Positions 1 through 9,116 of a stretch of 19,478 bases of DNA are shown in pieces. Positions within the stretch are counted from its first letter, which is position 1, and the number at the start of each line of letters is the position of its first letter. The notes beneath the pieces are model-generated. The model made no database searches. It was not told the DNA's origin and worked only from the letters and a program-made list of their open reading frames with translations. Source of the DNA: JBDTRY01 sp039931435 (GTDB lineage: Bacteria > Acidobacteriota > Thermoanaerobaculia > Gp7-AA8); the NCBI GenBank assembly GCA_039931435.1, contig JBDTRY010000052.1, positions 1 to 19,478 on the forward strand, written 5' to 3'. A program made the position numbers and the translations under genes.

Positions 1-37
1 TGCCCTAACGGGTGGTACGAAGAATGGGGGCAGGCCA

Positions 38-55
38 GCCGTGCGGCCCTACGAG
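38..55 (+). repeat. Partial copy of a dispersed palindromic repeat
   Basis: These 18 bases (GCCGTGCGGCCCTACGAG) are identical to the right-hand part of the repeat arm at 13587-13613. The left half is eroded: the preceding GGCC at 33-36 remains, but the bases completing the palindrome are missing. A 'gaagaat' string lies just upstream of both copies, suggesting the repeat unit is longer than the palindrome. The rest of 1-171 shows no convincing gene; the frame open from base 1 to 126 runs through this repeat. Confidence 0.6.
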
Positions 56-171
56 GATCTGTAGAGGTTCGAGGTCATCAAGTCCTAATCGTCGTTCTGG
101 TCGAATCAGGGCGACGCGCCGCCTAGCTCCCGCGCGACCACGATGATCGCGCAGGAGTGAGTCCGTGACGA

Positions 172-1137
172 TTAAAGTTCCGCTCCCGCCGATCCCTCCA
201 CATTGATGTCCTCAAAGAGAATCGTGGAAAGGTACCGCTCGCCATTCGATGGAATGAGCACGACAACCCGTTTGCCTTTTCCGAGCTTTTTGGCCACTTC
301 GATTCCGGCCCAGAGTATGGCGCCCGATGAGATGCCGTTCAGGATCCCTTCCTTCACGGCCAGGTCCCGGGTGGTGCGAATGGCATCGTCGAGCTCCACT
401 CCGATGACCTCGTCGACGTACTCGCTCTTGTAGATCGCGGGGATGAATCCCGGTCCAAGTCCCTGAAGCTTGTGAGGTCCGGGCTCACCGCCACTGAGCA
501 CGGGAGACCCCTTCGGCTCGACAGCCACGACATGAATGGGATGGTTCATCATTTTCTTGAAGACCTCTCCGCAGCCGGCGACCGTTCCACCCGTTCCCAC
601 GCCGGCCACAAAAGCGTCGAAGTTCCCGGCGGTATCCCGGATGATCTCCTGAGCCGTGGTCTCGCGATGAATCTTGGGGTTATCCGGATTGTCGAACTGC
701 CTGGCCATCCACCAGTCGGGATGCTCTTTCAGTAATTCTTCCGCCTTGGCCATCGCTGCCTTCACCCCCTTGGGTCCCTCGGTGAGATGAATCGTTGCGC
801 CGAAGGCCTTGAGAAGTTTCCGCCGTTCTGTGGACATGGTGTCGGGCAGGATCGCCACCAGCTTGTATCCCCTGGCGGCGGCGACGAGAGCGAGGCCGAT
901 TCCGGTATTGCCCGAGGTAGGCTCGATGATGGTCATTCCCGGTTTCAGCTCGCCGCGCTTTTCGGCTTCGACGATCATGGAATAGCCGATGCGGTCCTTC
1001 ACCGAGCCTCCGGGATTGAACCACTCGAGTTTCACGAGCACTTCGGCGGCCCCCTCGGGGACGAGCCGGCTCAGGCGCACCAGCGGGGTATCTCCGATGG
1101 TCTCCACGATGTTGTTGTAGATCCGTTCACCAAACAT
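172..1137 (-). CDS. cysK: Cysteine synthase (O-acetylserine sulfhydrylase)
   Basis: PLP-dependent enzyme that makes L-cysteine from O-acetylserine and sulfide, the last step of cytoplasmic cysteine synthesis. The 321-residue product is a normal family length. Visible motifs are the PLP lysine in NPGGSVKDR (K47), the substrate loop PTSGNTG (about residues 73-79), the phosphate-binding glycine loop GTGGTVAG, and the C-terminal GISSGA segment. The frame stays open 30 codons further upstream, but the ATG at 1135-1137 is chosen because GAGGGGGAAA (1141-1150) lies just ahead of it and the extra residues do not resemble the family. It is divergent from the esterase gene, with 191 bp between the starts. 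No CysE/SAT gene is beside it. CysK and CysM are hard to separate by eye; the length and GISSGA motif fit CysK. A cystathionine beta-synthase-like enzyme lacking its CBS domain is possible but less likely. Confidence 0.93.
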   Translation of the reverse strand: MFGERIYNNIVETIGDTPLVRLSRLVPEGAAEVLVKLEWFNPGGSVKDRIGYSMIVEAEKRGELKPGMTIIEPTSGNTGIGLALVAAARGYKLVAILPDTMSTERRKLLKAFGATIHLTEGPKGVKAAMAKAEELLKEHPDWWMARQFDNPDNPKIHRETTAQEIIRDTAGNFDAFVAGVGTGGTVAGCGEVFKKMMNHPIHVVAVEPKGSPVLSGGEPGPHKLQGLGPGFIPAIYKSEYVDEVIGVELDDAIRTTRDLAVKEGILNGISSGAILWAGIEVAKKLGKGKRVVVLIPSNGERYLSTILFEDINVEGSAGAEL

Positions 1138-1313
1138 GTATTTCCCCCTCTTCGAACCAAGGACGGGTTTGCGCGAAACAATGCGCAGGGTGAGAATATC
1201 GCGATTCGATGTCCCGGGATCGCGCAAATCCTGTTACGATCCCGCCCGTTACTGGCGGCGTGGGTGGTGCTCTTTCCCAGTGTGCGAGCGCGTCGTAACC
1301 AACTCTGTCGTTC

Positions 1314-1323
1314 GGGGAGAGGA
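1314..1323 (+). promoter_or_regulatory. Ribosome binding site supporting a TTG start
   Basis: The purine run GGGGAGAGGA ends 5 bases before the TTG at 1329-1331. It is the best Shine-Dalgarno match near the 5' end of the esterase frame and is the reason for choosing a TTG start. Confidence 0.5.
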
Positions 1324-1328
1324 TCCGG

Positions 1329-2177
1329 TTGGCTCGAAAACGCTCGCGACGGCGCGAACTCACGGAGTCGCATCAGCAGGAACCGGAGGGAACGTCTCCC
1401 TCATCCCTGACTGGCAATTTCCGGAAACACGCATCGTTCAGATCGCTCTTTCTTTCCGCGCAGCGAGACGTTCTCATTTATCTGCCACCCAGCTACGAGG
1501 AAGAGCCCGAGCGGCGTTTCCCGGTTCTTTACCTCCACGACGGACAGAACGTGTTCGACGGCGCAACCTCCTTTACGCCAGGAGACGAGTGGCAGGTGGA
1601 TGAGTCGGCGCAACGGATGATCGAGGCCGGAGAGATCGAGCCACTGATCGCCGTCGCGATTTACAATACCGGCCCGGAACGGATCGCCGAATACACGCCA
1701 TCCCGCGACATCCGGTACCGGGGAAGCGGGAAAGGCGATCGATACGGCCGGTTTCTCGTCGAGGAGCTCAAGCCCTTCGTTGACAAACACTACCGGACCG
1801 CTTCCGGCGCCGGCGATACGGCATTGTGCGGCTCGTCGCTGGGAGGGTTGATTACCATGTATCTGGGGCTGAAGTACCCGCAAACATTTGGGAAGCTGGC
1901 GGTCCTCTCACCGGCGGCGTGGTGGAACCGGCGGATGATCGTTCGCTTCGTCAACAAACAACCGAAAACGCAGACTCGCATCTGGCTGGACATCGGAACG
2001 GCGGAGGGCGAAAACGCACTTCGAAACGCGCGACTGTTGAAAAACGCGCTGGTAAAGCGTGGATGGACAGAAGGGGAGGATCTGACCTATCTTGAGGCGG
2101 AAGGTGCAGGCCATACAGAATCGGCCTGGGCCTATCGAATGCCCTATATCCTCCGGTTCCTGTTTCCAGTAAGCTGA
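1329..2177 (+). CDS. Alpha/beta-hydrolase esterase, enterochelin-esterase (Fes) / putative esterase family
   Basis: Predicted serine hydrolase of the PF00756 type, which includes enterochelin esterase-like, feruloyl-esterase-like and mycolyltransferase-like enzymes. In 282 residues, RDVLIYLPPSYEEEP and FPVLYLHDGQNVFD (about 47-77) form the usual N-terminal strands and the HDG oxyanion-side motif. GSSLGG places the nucleophile at S170. D221 (WLDIGTAEG) and H262 (GAGHTESAW) complete a plausible triad. No signal peptide is evident; the first 30 residues are Arg/Glu-rich and poorly conserved in appearance. The TTG start rests on the purine-rich site just upstream; a start up to about 35 codons downstream is possible. 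It stands alone between divergent cysK and the DUF4388 gene, and no siderophore genes are nearby. The substrate is unknown, so a Fes name would overstate the case. Confidence 0.85.
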   Translation: MARKRSRRRELTESHQQEPEGTSPSSLTGNFRKHASFRSLFLSAQRDVLIYLPPSYEEEPERRFPVLYLHDGQNVFDGATSFTPGDEWQVDESAQRMIEAGEIEPLIAVAIYNTGPERIAEYTPSRDIRYRGSGKGDRYGRFLVEELKPFVDKHYRTASGAGDTALCGSSLGGLITMYLGLKYPQTFGKLAVLSPAAWWNRRMIVRFVNKQPKTQTRIWLDIGTAEGENALRNARLLKNALVKRGWTEGEDLTYLEAEGAGHTESAWAYRMPYILRFLFPVS

Positions 2178-2296
2178 GTATCCTCTGTCCAGGCACCCGT
2201 TCGGTCTGAACACACGGGCGGGACTGAGCTTTTGGTTCGGGATCTCCTCCCCTCAAACCGTAGACTTAAGGTAGCGGTACCTGACGACTCGAGAAT

Positions 2297-4792
2297 ATGG
2301 ATCGATCCGACGAAACTGCTGTAGACACCGAAATTCGCGAGGCGCTGTACGATCTTCAGCGATACCTTTCGGACGCCATTCCGCCGTTGATGGTTTCGGA
2401 GTCCCTCGAGGTTCTGACCCGCTGCGCACCCGAGTTGACGGCCTCTCAAATTCACAGCTGGGTGGGGGCACAGAATCGCGGCCTGGGCGTCGCCGTTCCG
2501 GTATCCGACTACTTTTTTCACGCCATCAAGAAGATTCACATGCTTGGCGAGTACGACCTGCTTCCTCGCGAGCCATTGCGCCGGTTCGTTCTTGAAATCT
2601 CCCGGATTGTTCTTCCCTACTGTCCGGCCGAGGATCGCGAACTGCTGCGGTCGAACCTTCAGCGGCTGGGTGAAACGGACGCGGTGCTCTCCACGACGCC
2701 GGAGTTTCTCTATCGGCAGATCGGGGCCTCGGAGGCACCGCTGGCCAGCAGAGTGGCCGCGGGTTTGGAGGGCACGGAGTCCGTGGCCGGTGACGTCACG
2801 CTGTCTTCCGATGTAGCCCGCGGTTTGCGCAGTTTCGCGCTTCTCGTAGACCGGCTGCAGCGGACGGTCAGGCTGTCGCCGAATCCCACTTCGGGAAGTT
2901 CCGAATCGATTGAGTCTATGACTCCCGCGCAAAATGAACTGGTCGGGCAACTGTTGGCCCTGGCGGCGAGCAGCTCGGAAACTCCTCTGGAGTTGAACCA
3001 GCATCTCAGTCAGCTCCGAGGGCTCGGTGTGAACGCCGAAGGCTCGCAGATGTTCCGGCAACTCGGCCGTACGCTACCAGACTGGGCACTGCCCGTCGGA
3101 AGTGTGGAGAATTTCTCCGAGCCCAAGCCTGTGGCGGCAATGCACAAATACGTTTCGCTGGCAGGAGATCCCGCCGAAGGGGCGGCACGGTTCCGGGAGA
3201 TGGTCCTGGCGGCGGTGGAACAGTTCAACGAGGGCTCGCTGGCCCGGTCGGCGACGATGTTTCAACTTGCCGAACGCATCGCCAATGAAAAGAACGTCGA
3301 TGACATCGTCGTCCAGACTGTGCGGCAGCGTTCGCACGATCAGCTCGATCCGGAAAAGATGAGGCAGTTCGCTGAGAGCAATGAGAAACATGCTCTCCTT
3401 CGAGGCGTCCTGAACTTCTTCACGCCGTACACGACGCAGGGTCTTCTGGCCGGTCTTCAAACCGAGGAAAAGCGCGATCGGCGGCGGCTCTCACTGGCCC
3501 TTCTGGAAGCACAAGGCCCTGAGGCACGCACTGCCGCTCTGCAGTGGCTGGAGACTTCGTTCAGCGACCCCTCTCCGGATCGCTACTTTCAGCGCAACCT
3601 CGTGTACCTGCTTCGAAGGATCACTCCGCCGGATCAGGATGATCGAACGCCCGAAATCGAGGCGGTGGCAAAACTCACCGCTCCGCCGATGCCGGTGTTC
3701 CTCGTCAAGGAGGCTATCGCCTATCTGGGCCAGGCTCGGCAGGAGGCTGGTGAGCGGGCCTTGGTCCGTCTCGTGGGGATGTACGAGCGCATGCTCCTCC
3801 GCCCGGGAGATTCCGTTTACGATGCGGAAGATCTGCGCGTTCTACTCGACCGGACAGTGGCCGCGATGGCTCGATTCGGAACGACGAGCTCGGTGCGTGC
3901 CACTGTCGCCCACGGTCTGAAACGACAACCTCTGCTGGGAGACACGATGGCCCGGTTGACGGATCTGGGAAGCCAGGATCTGTCCAGCGACCCGGCCACC
4001 GTCGATCTTCTCCTGAAAAATCTGCGTAGCGAGCTGCCGATGAAGGTGTTGGGGTTCGTCATTCAGAGAAAATCGGACAACGTGTTTTATCTGCTGGAAG
4101 CTCTCTCTGGTACACAAACACCCGAAGTTCGCGAGGCCCTCGAACAGATCGCTGCCAGATTTCCCGATCACAATTTCGGTCACGCGGCGGAGAAGACCCT
4201 CAGCGCTTTGGGAGCGACGCCGCGGCCCGCTGCTGCGGCAACGCCCAGTCTGTCGGGAGATCTCGAACTGTTCGGCCTTCCCAATCTACTGCAGACTCTC
4301 TCCGAGGCCGGCGTGAACGGCCTGCTCGTGCTGAAGGACCTCAACGACGAGACAACTGGCCTGATCGCTTTCGACAACGGAAAACTTCTGGACGCGCAGG
4401 TGGGCCGGATCCGAGGTAACGAGGCTGTTTATCAGTTGTTTGAACGGCCTGCACCGGGAACATTTTCCTTCGTCACCAGACGCGACCCCGTTCCGGGTGC
4501 CGAGACAACGGCACGCGAAATCCTCCCCATCGTTTTCGAGGCCATGCGTCGCTACGATGAGTTCCGGCAGGCCAGCGTCATCGTTCCCGACGACGTTGCC
4601 TTCGAACTGACGGGGATTCGCCCTCAGAGTCCGCCCGAAGAGCACGACGCATCGATGATCCGGGCGATCTGGGACAAGCTGCGCAGTGGCGCTACGGCCA
4701 GCCAGTGCGAAGCCGATGTGGCAACCGACGCACATCGTGTGCGCCGCCTGCTCGTGCATTGGGTCGAACAAGGCGCGATCCAGCAGATCTGA
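2297..4792 (+). CDS. Large DUF4388-domain protein with HEAT-like helical region, function unknown
   Basis: This 831-residue protein has no signal peptide or membrane segment and is probably cytoplasmic. Residues 1-200 are helical and Arg/Glu-rich. About 365-640 is a run of amphipathic helices with short turns that reads like HEAT/armadillo repeats. An Ala/Pro linker (about 640-652) leads to SGDLELFGLPNLLQTLSEAG (from S653), a typical opening of DUF4388 (PF14332, PatA N-terminal-like). The domain continues through GLLVLKD, GLIAFDNGKLLDAQVG and GTFSFVTRRDP to about 755. The last 45 residues look like a small helical or winged-helix tail. In known proteins DUF4388 often accompanies response-regulator, GAF or gliding-motility domains, which suggests a signalling or scaffold role; no catalytic motif is visible here. 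The ATG at 2297 lacks a strong Shine-Dalgarno site. The flavoprotein gene starts 49 bp after the stop and may be co-transcribed. Confidence 0.85.
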   Translation: MDRSDETAVDTEIREALYDLQRYLSDAIPPLMVSESLEVLTRCAPELTASQIHSWVGAQNRGLGVAVPVSDYFFHAIKKIHMLGEYDLLPREPLRRFVLEISRIVLPYCPAEDRELLRSNLQRLGETDAVLSTTPEFLYRQIGASEAPLASRVAAGLEGTESVAGDVTLSSDVARGLRSFALLVDRLQRTVRLSPNPTSGSSESIESMTPAQNELVGQLLALAASSSETPLELNQHLSQLRGLGVNAEGSQMFRQLGRTLPDWALPVGSVENFSEPKPVAAMHKYVSLAGDPAEGAARFREMVLAAVEQFNEGSLARSATMFQLAERIANEKNVDDIVVQTVRQRSHDQLDPEKMRQFAESNEKHALLRGVLNFFTPYTTQGLLAGLQTEEKRDRRRLSLALLEAQGPEARTAALQWLETSFSDPSPDRYFQRNLVYLLRRITPPDQDDRTPEIEAVAKLTAPPMPVFLVKEAIAYLGQARQEAGERALVRLVGMYERMLLRPGDSVYDAEDLRVLLDRTVAAMARFGTTSSVRATVAHGLKRQPLLGDTMARLTDLGSQDLSSDPATVDLLLKNLRSELPMKVLGFVIQRKSDNVFYLLEALSGTQTPEVREALEQIAARFPDHNFGHAAEKTLSALGATPRPAAAATPSLSGDLELFGLPNLLQTLSEAGVNGLLVLKDLNDETTGLIAFDNGKLLDAQVGRIRGNEAVYQLFERPAPGTFSFVTRRDPVPGAETTAREILPIVFEAMRRYDEFRQASVIVPDDVAFELTGIRPQSPPEEHDASMIRAIWDKLRSGATASQCEADVATDAHRVRRLLVHWVEQGAIQQI

Positions 4793-4841
4793 ACGATCCG
4801 CCGCGCTGCGGGCGTGGCCTGCTGAGATTACACTCGGTCCC

Positions 4842-6104
4842 ATGGAAGAGGTGGATGTGGCAATCGTCGGAGCGGGCGCAGCCGGTTTAATGGCTGCGAT
4901 CTTCGCCCGGCGGCGATCCATTGACCTCGGCCATGCTCCCAGGATCGTGGCCCTCGACGGTGCCAAAAAAATCGGAGCGAAGATCCTCATCGCCGGCGGC
5001 GGTCGCTGCAACGTCACGCACGACATTGTCACAGCGGACGATTTCAATGGCTCCAGCATTAACACGATCGCCCGGCTCCTGCGCACCTTCGACGTCGAGG
5101 CCACCGTGACGTTCTTCCGCGAACTGGGCGTGGCCCTGAAGCGTGAGGAAACGGGAAAGCTCTTTCCGACGACGAACCGTGCTCAGACTGTTCTGGATGC
5201 ACTCCTCGGTGCGATCATTCCGGGTAGTGTGCGCACCGAGTGCAGAGTTCTGAGCATCACCTCGGATTCGGGGCGGTTCACGGTGAACACATCACGGGAG
5301 TCGCTTCGGGCCAGCCGGGTGGTTCTGGCCTCCGGCGGCCGAAGTGTTCCGCAGACCGGAAGCGACGGCGCTGGCTATGAGATCGCGAGGTCTCTCGGCC
5401 ACTCCATTACGCCCACCTTTCCGGGACTGGTGCCATTGCTGCTCGATCCGGGTCACTGGCTGACGCGACTGAGTGGCATCAGTGCGGAGGTCGAGCTGAT
5501 GTTGCGCACTGCCGCGGGAAGGAACCTCAGGCGCGACCGAGGATCGATTCTGTTTACCCACTTCGGTCTCAGTGGTCCGCTCGTGCTGGACATGAGCCGC
5601 CATTGGATCGCCGCCGGTGGCAAAAGTGCAGGCCTGATGCTCTCCATAAACCTCGTGCCGGAGATGGATTTCAAATCGGCGGATGCCTGGCTTCGAGATC
5701 AGGGCAGAGAGCGGCCTCGCGCCAGCGTGAGCAACGTGATTCAGTCGGCACTCCCGGAGCGTCTGGCGGTCTCTCTGATCGATTCTGCTTCCATCGATCC
5801 AAACTTGCCGGGTGGCCGGCTCGAGAAGGAATCACGTCGCCGTCTCGCTCATTTCCTGACGGATCGTGCGCTGCCTGTGATCGGAGATCGTGGATTTCGA
5901 TTTGCGGAAGTGACCGCGGGTGGAGTGCCTCTGAGTGAGATCAAGGCCTCAACGATGGAGTCGCGTCTCTGCCCGGGACTCTTTCTGTGCGGCGAGATCC
6001 TGGATGCGGACGGCCGCATCGGTGGATACAACTTTCAATGGGCCTGGGCCACGGGAAGACTGGCCGGCCGATCGGTGGCTGAGAGCCTGGCGACAGCAAC
6101 CTGA
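4842..6104 (+). CDS. NAD(P)/FAD-dependent oxidoreductase, HI0933/YhiN (BaiN-like) family
   Basis: Flavoprotein of the HI0933 family (PF03486), 420 residues, the usual length. The N-terminal dinucleotide fold is clear: VDVAIVGAGAAG with G10-x-G12-x-x-G15. It is followed by KKIGAKILIAGGGRCNVTH (about 42-60), the family hallmark. LASGGRSVPQTGSDGAGYEIA in the middle and GEILDADGRIGGYNFQWAWATG near the C-terminus (second FAD-contacting segment) are equally typical. The reaction is not established for most members; BaiN acts on bile-acid intermediates in gut clostridia, and this should not be transferred here. The frame is open further upstream, overlapping the DUF4388 gene, but the ATG at 4842 starts exactly where family homology should begin. 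It ends 46 bp before the stop of the convergent M16 gene. Confidence 0.92.
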   Translation: MEEVDVAIVGAGAAGLMAAIFARRRSIDLGHAPRIVALDGAKKIGAKILIAGGGRCNVTHDIVTADDFNGSSINTIARLLRTFDVEATVTFFRELGVALKREETGKLFPTTNRAQTVLDALLGAIIPGSVRTECRVLSITSDSGRFTVNTSRESLRASRVVLASGGRSVPQTGSDGAGYEIARSLGHSITPTFPGLVPLLLDPGHWLTRLSGISAEVELMLRTAAGRNLRRDRGSILFTHFGLSGPLVLDMSRHWIAAGGKSAGLMLSINLVPEMDFKSADAWLRDQGRERPRASVSNVIQSALPERLAVSLIDSASIDPNLPGGRLEKESRRRLAHFLTDRALPVIGDRGFRFAEVTAGGVPLSEIKASTMESRLCPGLFLCGEILDADGRIGGYNFQWAWATGRLAGRSVAESLATAT

Positions 6105-6112
6105 TCCTGGCA

Positions 6113-6138
6113 GGCTGCCGGACCTGTGCCCGGCAGCC
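6113..6138. terminator. Bidirectional terminator-like hairpin between convergent genes
   Basis: GGCTGCCGG (6113-6121) pairs perfectly with CCGGCAGCC (6130-6138) across an 8-base loop. It sits in the 46-bp gap between the stops of the flavoprotein (+) and M16 protease (-) genes. The downstream plus-strand sequence is pyrimidine-rich rather than a clean T-run, so efficiency as an intrinsic terminator is uncertain. Confidence 0.6.
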
Positions 6139-6150
6139 CACTTCTGTTCT

Positions 6151-8994
6151 CTACTTCTTGAAAACCTCATCCACAGGGGTGATGCGAACATTCTCCGGCT
6201 TGATGTTCAGCTTCAGGGCCCCGATGACCTTGTCCTCGTCGGTGATTTCCTTCGGTTTCGGAGCGTCGTAAGCGATCGATGAGAAAGCGTCGGAGACCAG
6301 TCTGTCTCGAAGCTCCTCCGCGTTCCTGGTGATGATCACGACGTCGAGATCTTTCGCGGACAGGTATTTGCGGATGGCGTTGTTCACGTCCTCCCGGGTC
6401 AGCTTCGTCAACCGCTCGCGAATCGTCGCTGTGAACTCACCGATACCGTACCAGTTCGAATCCAGTGCGTATCCGATCTGCTGATCTTCCGTGGCCGTCA
6501 TGAGGAATACGTTCTTCATGAGGTAGGCGCGGGTCGACTGGAAATCTTCTTCCGAGAGTCCGTTGTCGATCAGCTTCTGCAGTTCGTAGATGGCGATGCG
6601 CAAGGCCATGTGGCCGTTCTCCGGCACAACGGGTCGGATCCAGACCTCGAAGATCTGGGCACGCCGGCCGATGTTCGGACTGGGTACGGTCTGAAACATT
6701 CCACCGGGAAACGCTTCGATATAGGCGTAATCCCCGTAATTCATCCCGCGGATCTCGCGAATGCGATTGTAGAGGTGGGACATGGTCGAGCGATGCTCCC
6801 CCAGCCACGTGCGCGCCACGAGGAGGGCGGCGAAATCGGGGTCCCTGCGGGTGATGGGAATGGGATGTCCGAATGAGATGAAGGTACCGCGCGCTTCCTT
6901 CTTCACGATCTCCACGTTCAGTCCCTGCGGCGGCTTCCCCACAACTCCAGCGGGAGCTGGCAGTGCTCCCGCGGGGAGCTGCCCGAGGGTGCGGCGGAGC
7001 GAGCTCAGGGCCTCGTCGGGAAGGTCTCCGGCGACGCCCACGGTGAGGTTGCCCTGAGCGTAGGCCGTTCGCACGAATGTCCTGACGTCATCGAGGGTGA
7101 TGCTGTTGATGCCGGCGACGGTTCCCAGAACCGGATGGCCATAGGGAGTTCCCGAAAAGATGTTGGTCTGCAACCGTTCCTTTCCCAGTTCCTCTTCGTT
7201 GTTCAGACGCAGGTTCTGCGTCAGAGCGTTGAGCTGTCCGTCTTTGACCCGTTTGAAATCTTCCTCCCGGAATCCGGGATCGAGGAGCATGGGCAGGGCG
7301 ATCGCTGCGAAGCGGCTCCAGTTATCGCGGTTTACGATTCCGGTGAAGCTGGTCATCTCCTTATCCACCCGCGAATCGAAACTGGCGGCCATGGGATACA
7401 GCTTCCTGATGATCTCGTCGATGGCCATCGATTTCGAACCGGCATCGCTGATCATGGCCGCGGAAAGGGCGGCCAGGCCCTCTTTCCCCTGAGGGTCATG
7501 AGCGGACCCGGCAGTGAAAAGGAGCTTGAGGTCAATCTGTGGATTCGCGGTTTTCTGGACGATGAATCTGAGGTCCTTTCCCGAGTCCTGCTGCGTGCCG
7601 GATTGCGTGAGCGAGGCCAGGGCAGGCGGTGCCTTGATAGGCTCGGGCAGCGACCCTTTGGAAAGGGTGGTGACGATCAGGCTCTTGTCGGTGAAGTACT
7701 TTTTCCCGGCGTTCTGAAGATCGGCCGGAGTGAGCGTCTCGTAAACGCGGTAGAGGTTGTTCACCGTGTCGTAGGATCGATCGAAGCGAACAAATTGAGC
7801 GAGGTTTGAAGCGATGGCATCGGTGTTGTCGAGGGTGCGGGCGAACCCGTAGCGAGTGTTCGATTTCGCGTCCGACAGCTGCTCCGCTGAGACGGGATTC
7901 TCGCTCGCCTCGCGGGCGGTCCTCAGAATCTGATCGCGGACGTAGACGGCGTCCTTGGGGTCCTTGATGCGGGCGAAGAACGTCACCAACGAAGGATCGA
8001 CGGTGGCTTCGTTGTCAGCGAAGAACTGGTCGACCTTCTGTTCCTTCTGCACCAGTCTCTGGTAGAGATCAGAAGTGGGTCCGAAAAAGAGATTGACGAG
8101 CATGTCCATGGCCGCGAAGTCTTTCTCTCTGTCTGAAAACTGCGGGCCGCGGAAGGCCACGGTCACGTAGGGCAATGTATCGCCCGGCCAGTCCACGCGC
8201 TCGTAGAGAGGTCCGTTGGGTGGCGGCTCCGCCGGGATGTCCGCTTTGAACGAACCTGCCTTCCAATCTCCCCAGTACTTTTTCACCATGGGGATGACGG
8301 TGACGGGATCGACGTCGCCGGCGATGATCAGAGTGGTGTTACCGGGACGATACCAGCGGTCGAAAAATGTCTTCGAATAGTCGAACTGGTTGGGCATGTC
8401 CTCGATGTCTTTGATGAAGCCCATCGTCGTGTGTTTGTACGTGTGCGTATTGAACGCTCTGTTCCGTTGCGCCTCGAGAAGTTTTCGGATGGGGCTGGCC
8501 GAGTTCTTGTTGTACTCACCGAGCACAGCCCGGGCCTCGGTCTTGAAATCTTCGAGCGTGTAGGACAGATGCTGAAAACGATCCGCTTCGACTTTGAGAA
8601 TCATTTCAAGATCCTCTTTGGCGAACGTCGTGTGAAAGTTCGTGTAATCGTCGGTGGTGTAGGCGTTTGAACTGGCACCAGCGCGGGTGAGGATGCTCTG
8701 ATATTTGTCCGACGAGTACTGTTCCGTGCCTCGGAACATCATGTGCTCGAAAAAGTGTGCAAAGCCGGACTTTCCCGGCTCCACTTCGTTCCGCGATCCA
8801 GTCTTCACCGGAATCTGGATGGAGACGATGTTGGGGAAACCGGTGGGGACGACTATGACCCTCAATCCGTTCGCCAGTGTGGTCTCCGTGGACTTGAACG
8901 GAAGAACATCACGGGAGGGCTTGGGTGTCGACGTTGCTTGAACAGCGGGAACGATCATTGCCAGAACAGTGGCCATGAAAACGAGTCGGGACAT
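6151..8994 (-). CDS. Secreted/periplasmic M16 family zinc metalloprotease (insulinase/pitrilysin-like), tandem M16 domains
   Basis: Zinc endopeptidase of the insulinase clan, 947 residues, the length of a protein with two M16 halves. Residues 1-20 (MSRLVFMATVLAMIVPAVQA) are a short Sec signal with an AxA-like cleavage site (VQA), implying export to the periplasm. The inverted zinc motif HFFEH is at H80-E83-H84. The third ligand should be a Glu 70-76 residues on, in KTEARAVLGEYNKN (E153/E160). The second half (from about residue 480) lacks HxxEH and ends with LYNRIREIRGMNYGDY, typical of the non-catalytic M16 C-domain. AGGAG (9000-9004) lies 5 bases before the ATG. The M20 dipeptidase gene lies upstream on the same strand, 122 bp away. 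Such proteases commonly degrade short peptides in the periplasm; the substrate here is unknown. Confidence 0.93.
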   Translation of the reverse strand: MSRLVFMATVLAMIVPAVQATSTPKPSRDVLPFKSTETTLANGLRVIVVPTGFPNIVSIQIPVKTGSRNEVEPGKSGFAHFFEHMMFRGTEQYSSDKYQSILTRAGASSNAYTTDDYTNFHTTFAKEDLEMILKVEADRFQHLSYTLEDFKTEARAVLGEYNKNSASPIRKLLEAQRNRAFNTHTYKHTTMGFIKDIEDMPNQFDYSKTFFDRWYRPGNTTLIIAGDVDPVTVIPMVKKYWGDWKAGSFKADIPAEPPPNGPLYERVDWPGDTLPYVTVAFRGPQFSDREKDFAAMDMLVNLFFGPTSDLYQRLVQKEQKVDQFFADNEATVDPSLVTFFARIKDPKDAVYVRDQILRTAREASENPVSAEQLSDAKSNTRYGFARTLDNTDAIASNLAQFVRFDRSYDTVNNLYRVYETLTPADLQNAGKKYFTDKSLIVTTLSKGSLPEPIKAPPALASLTQSGTQQDSGKDLRFIVQKTANPQIDLKLLFTAGSAHDPQGKEGLAALSAAMISDAGSKSMAIDEIIRKLYPMAASFDSRVDKEMTSFTGIVNRDNWSRFAAIALPMLLDPGFREEDFKRVKDGQLNALTQNLRLNNEEELGKERLQTNIFSGTPYGHPVLGTVAGINSITLDDVRTFVRTAYAQGNLTVGVAGDLPDEALSSLRRTLGQLPAGALPAPAGVVGKPPQGLNVEIVKKEARGTFISFGHPIPITRRDPDFAALLVARTWLGEHRSTMSHLYNRIREIRGMNYGDYAYIEAFPGGMFQTVPSPNIGRRAQIFEVWIRPVVPENGHMALRIAIYELQKLIDNGLSEEDFQSTRAYLMKNVFLMTATEDQQIGYALDSNWYGIGEFTATIRERLTKLTREDVNNAIRKYLSAKDLDVVIITRNAEELRDRLVSDAFSSIAYDAPKPKEITDEDKVIGALKLNIKPENVRITPVDEVFKK

Positions 8995-9116
8995 GTGAGC
9001 TCCTGTCTGGCCAGCCGGGCCGTTTGTCGAATCGATCTGGACGTCACGCGGTTCTTCCGCCGGAGCGCAAGCAGGCCGGTGGCTTGATCATCATGGTTGC
9101 GACAACGCGCCTGCAA

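Noticed and set aside
1..126. Open frame from the window edge, ending ...SGRRAA-stop, as the C-terminal end of an upstream gene
   Set aside because: Only 41 codons, no recognisable domain end, and it runs straight through the dispersed repeat at 38-55. A real gene end cannot be excluded without sequence to the left.
132..152. GCGCGA/TCGCGC hairpin downstream of cysK as an intrinsic terminator
   Set aside because: Stem of only 6 bp, 9-base loop and no T-run on the minus strand; too weak to call.
2144..3061. 305-codon minus-strand frame opposite the DUF4388 gene
   Set aside because: Arg/Gln-rich shadow with no motif; the plus-strand frame is continuous for 831 codons with a recognisable domain.
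4686..4841. Longer N-terminus for the HI0933 flavoprotein, overlapping the DUF4388 gene
   Set aside because: The added 52 residues are a shadow of the upstream gene, and the FAD-binding strand starts right after the ATG at 4842, as usual in the family.
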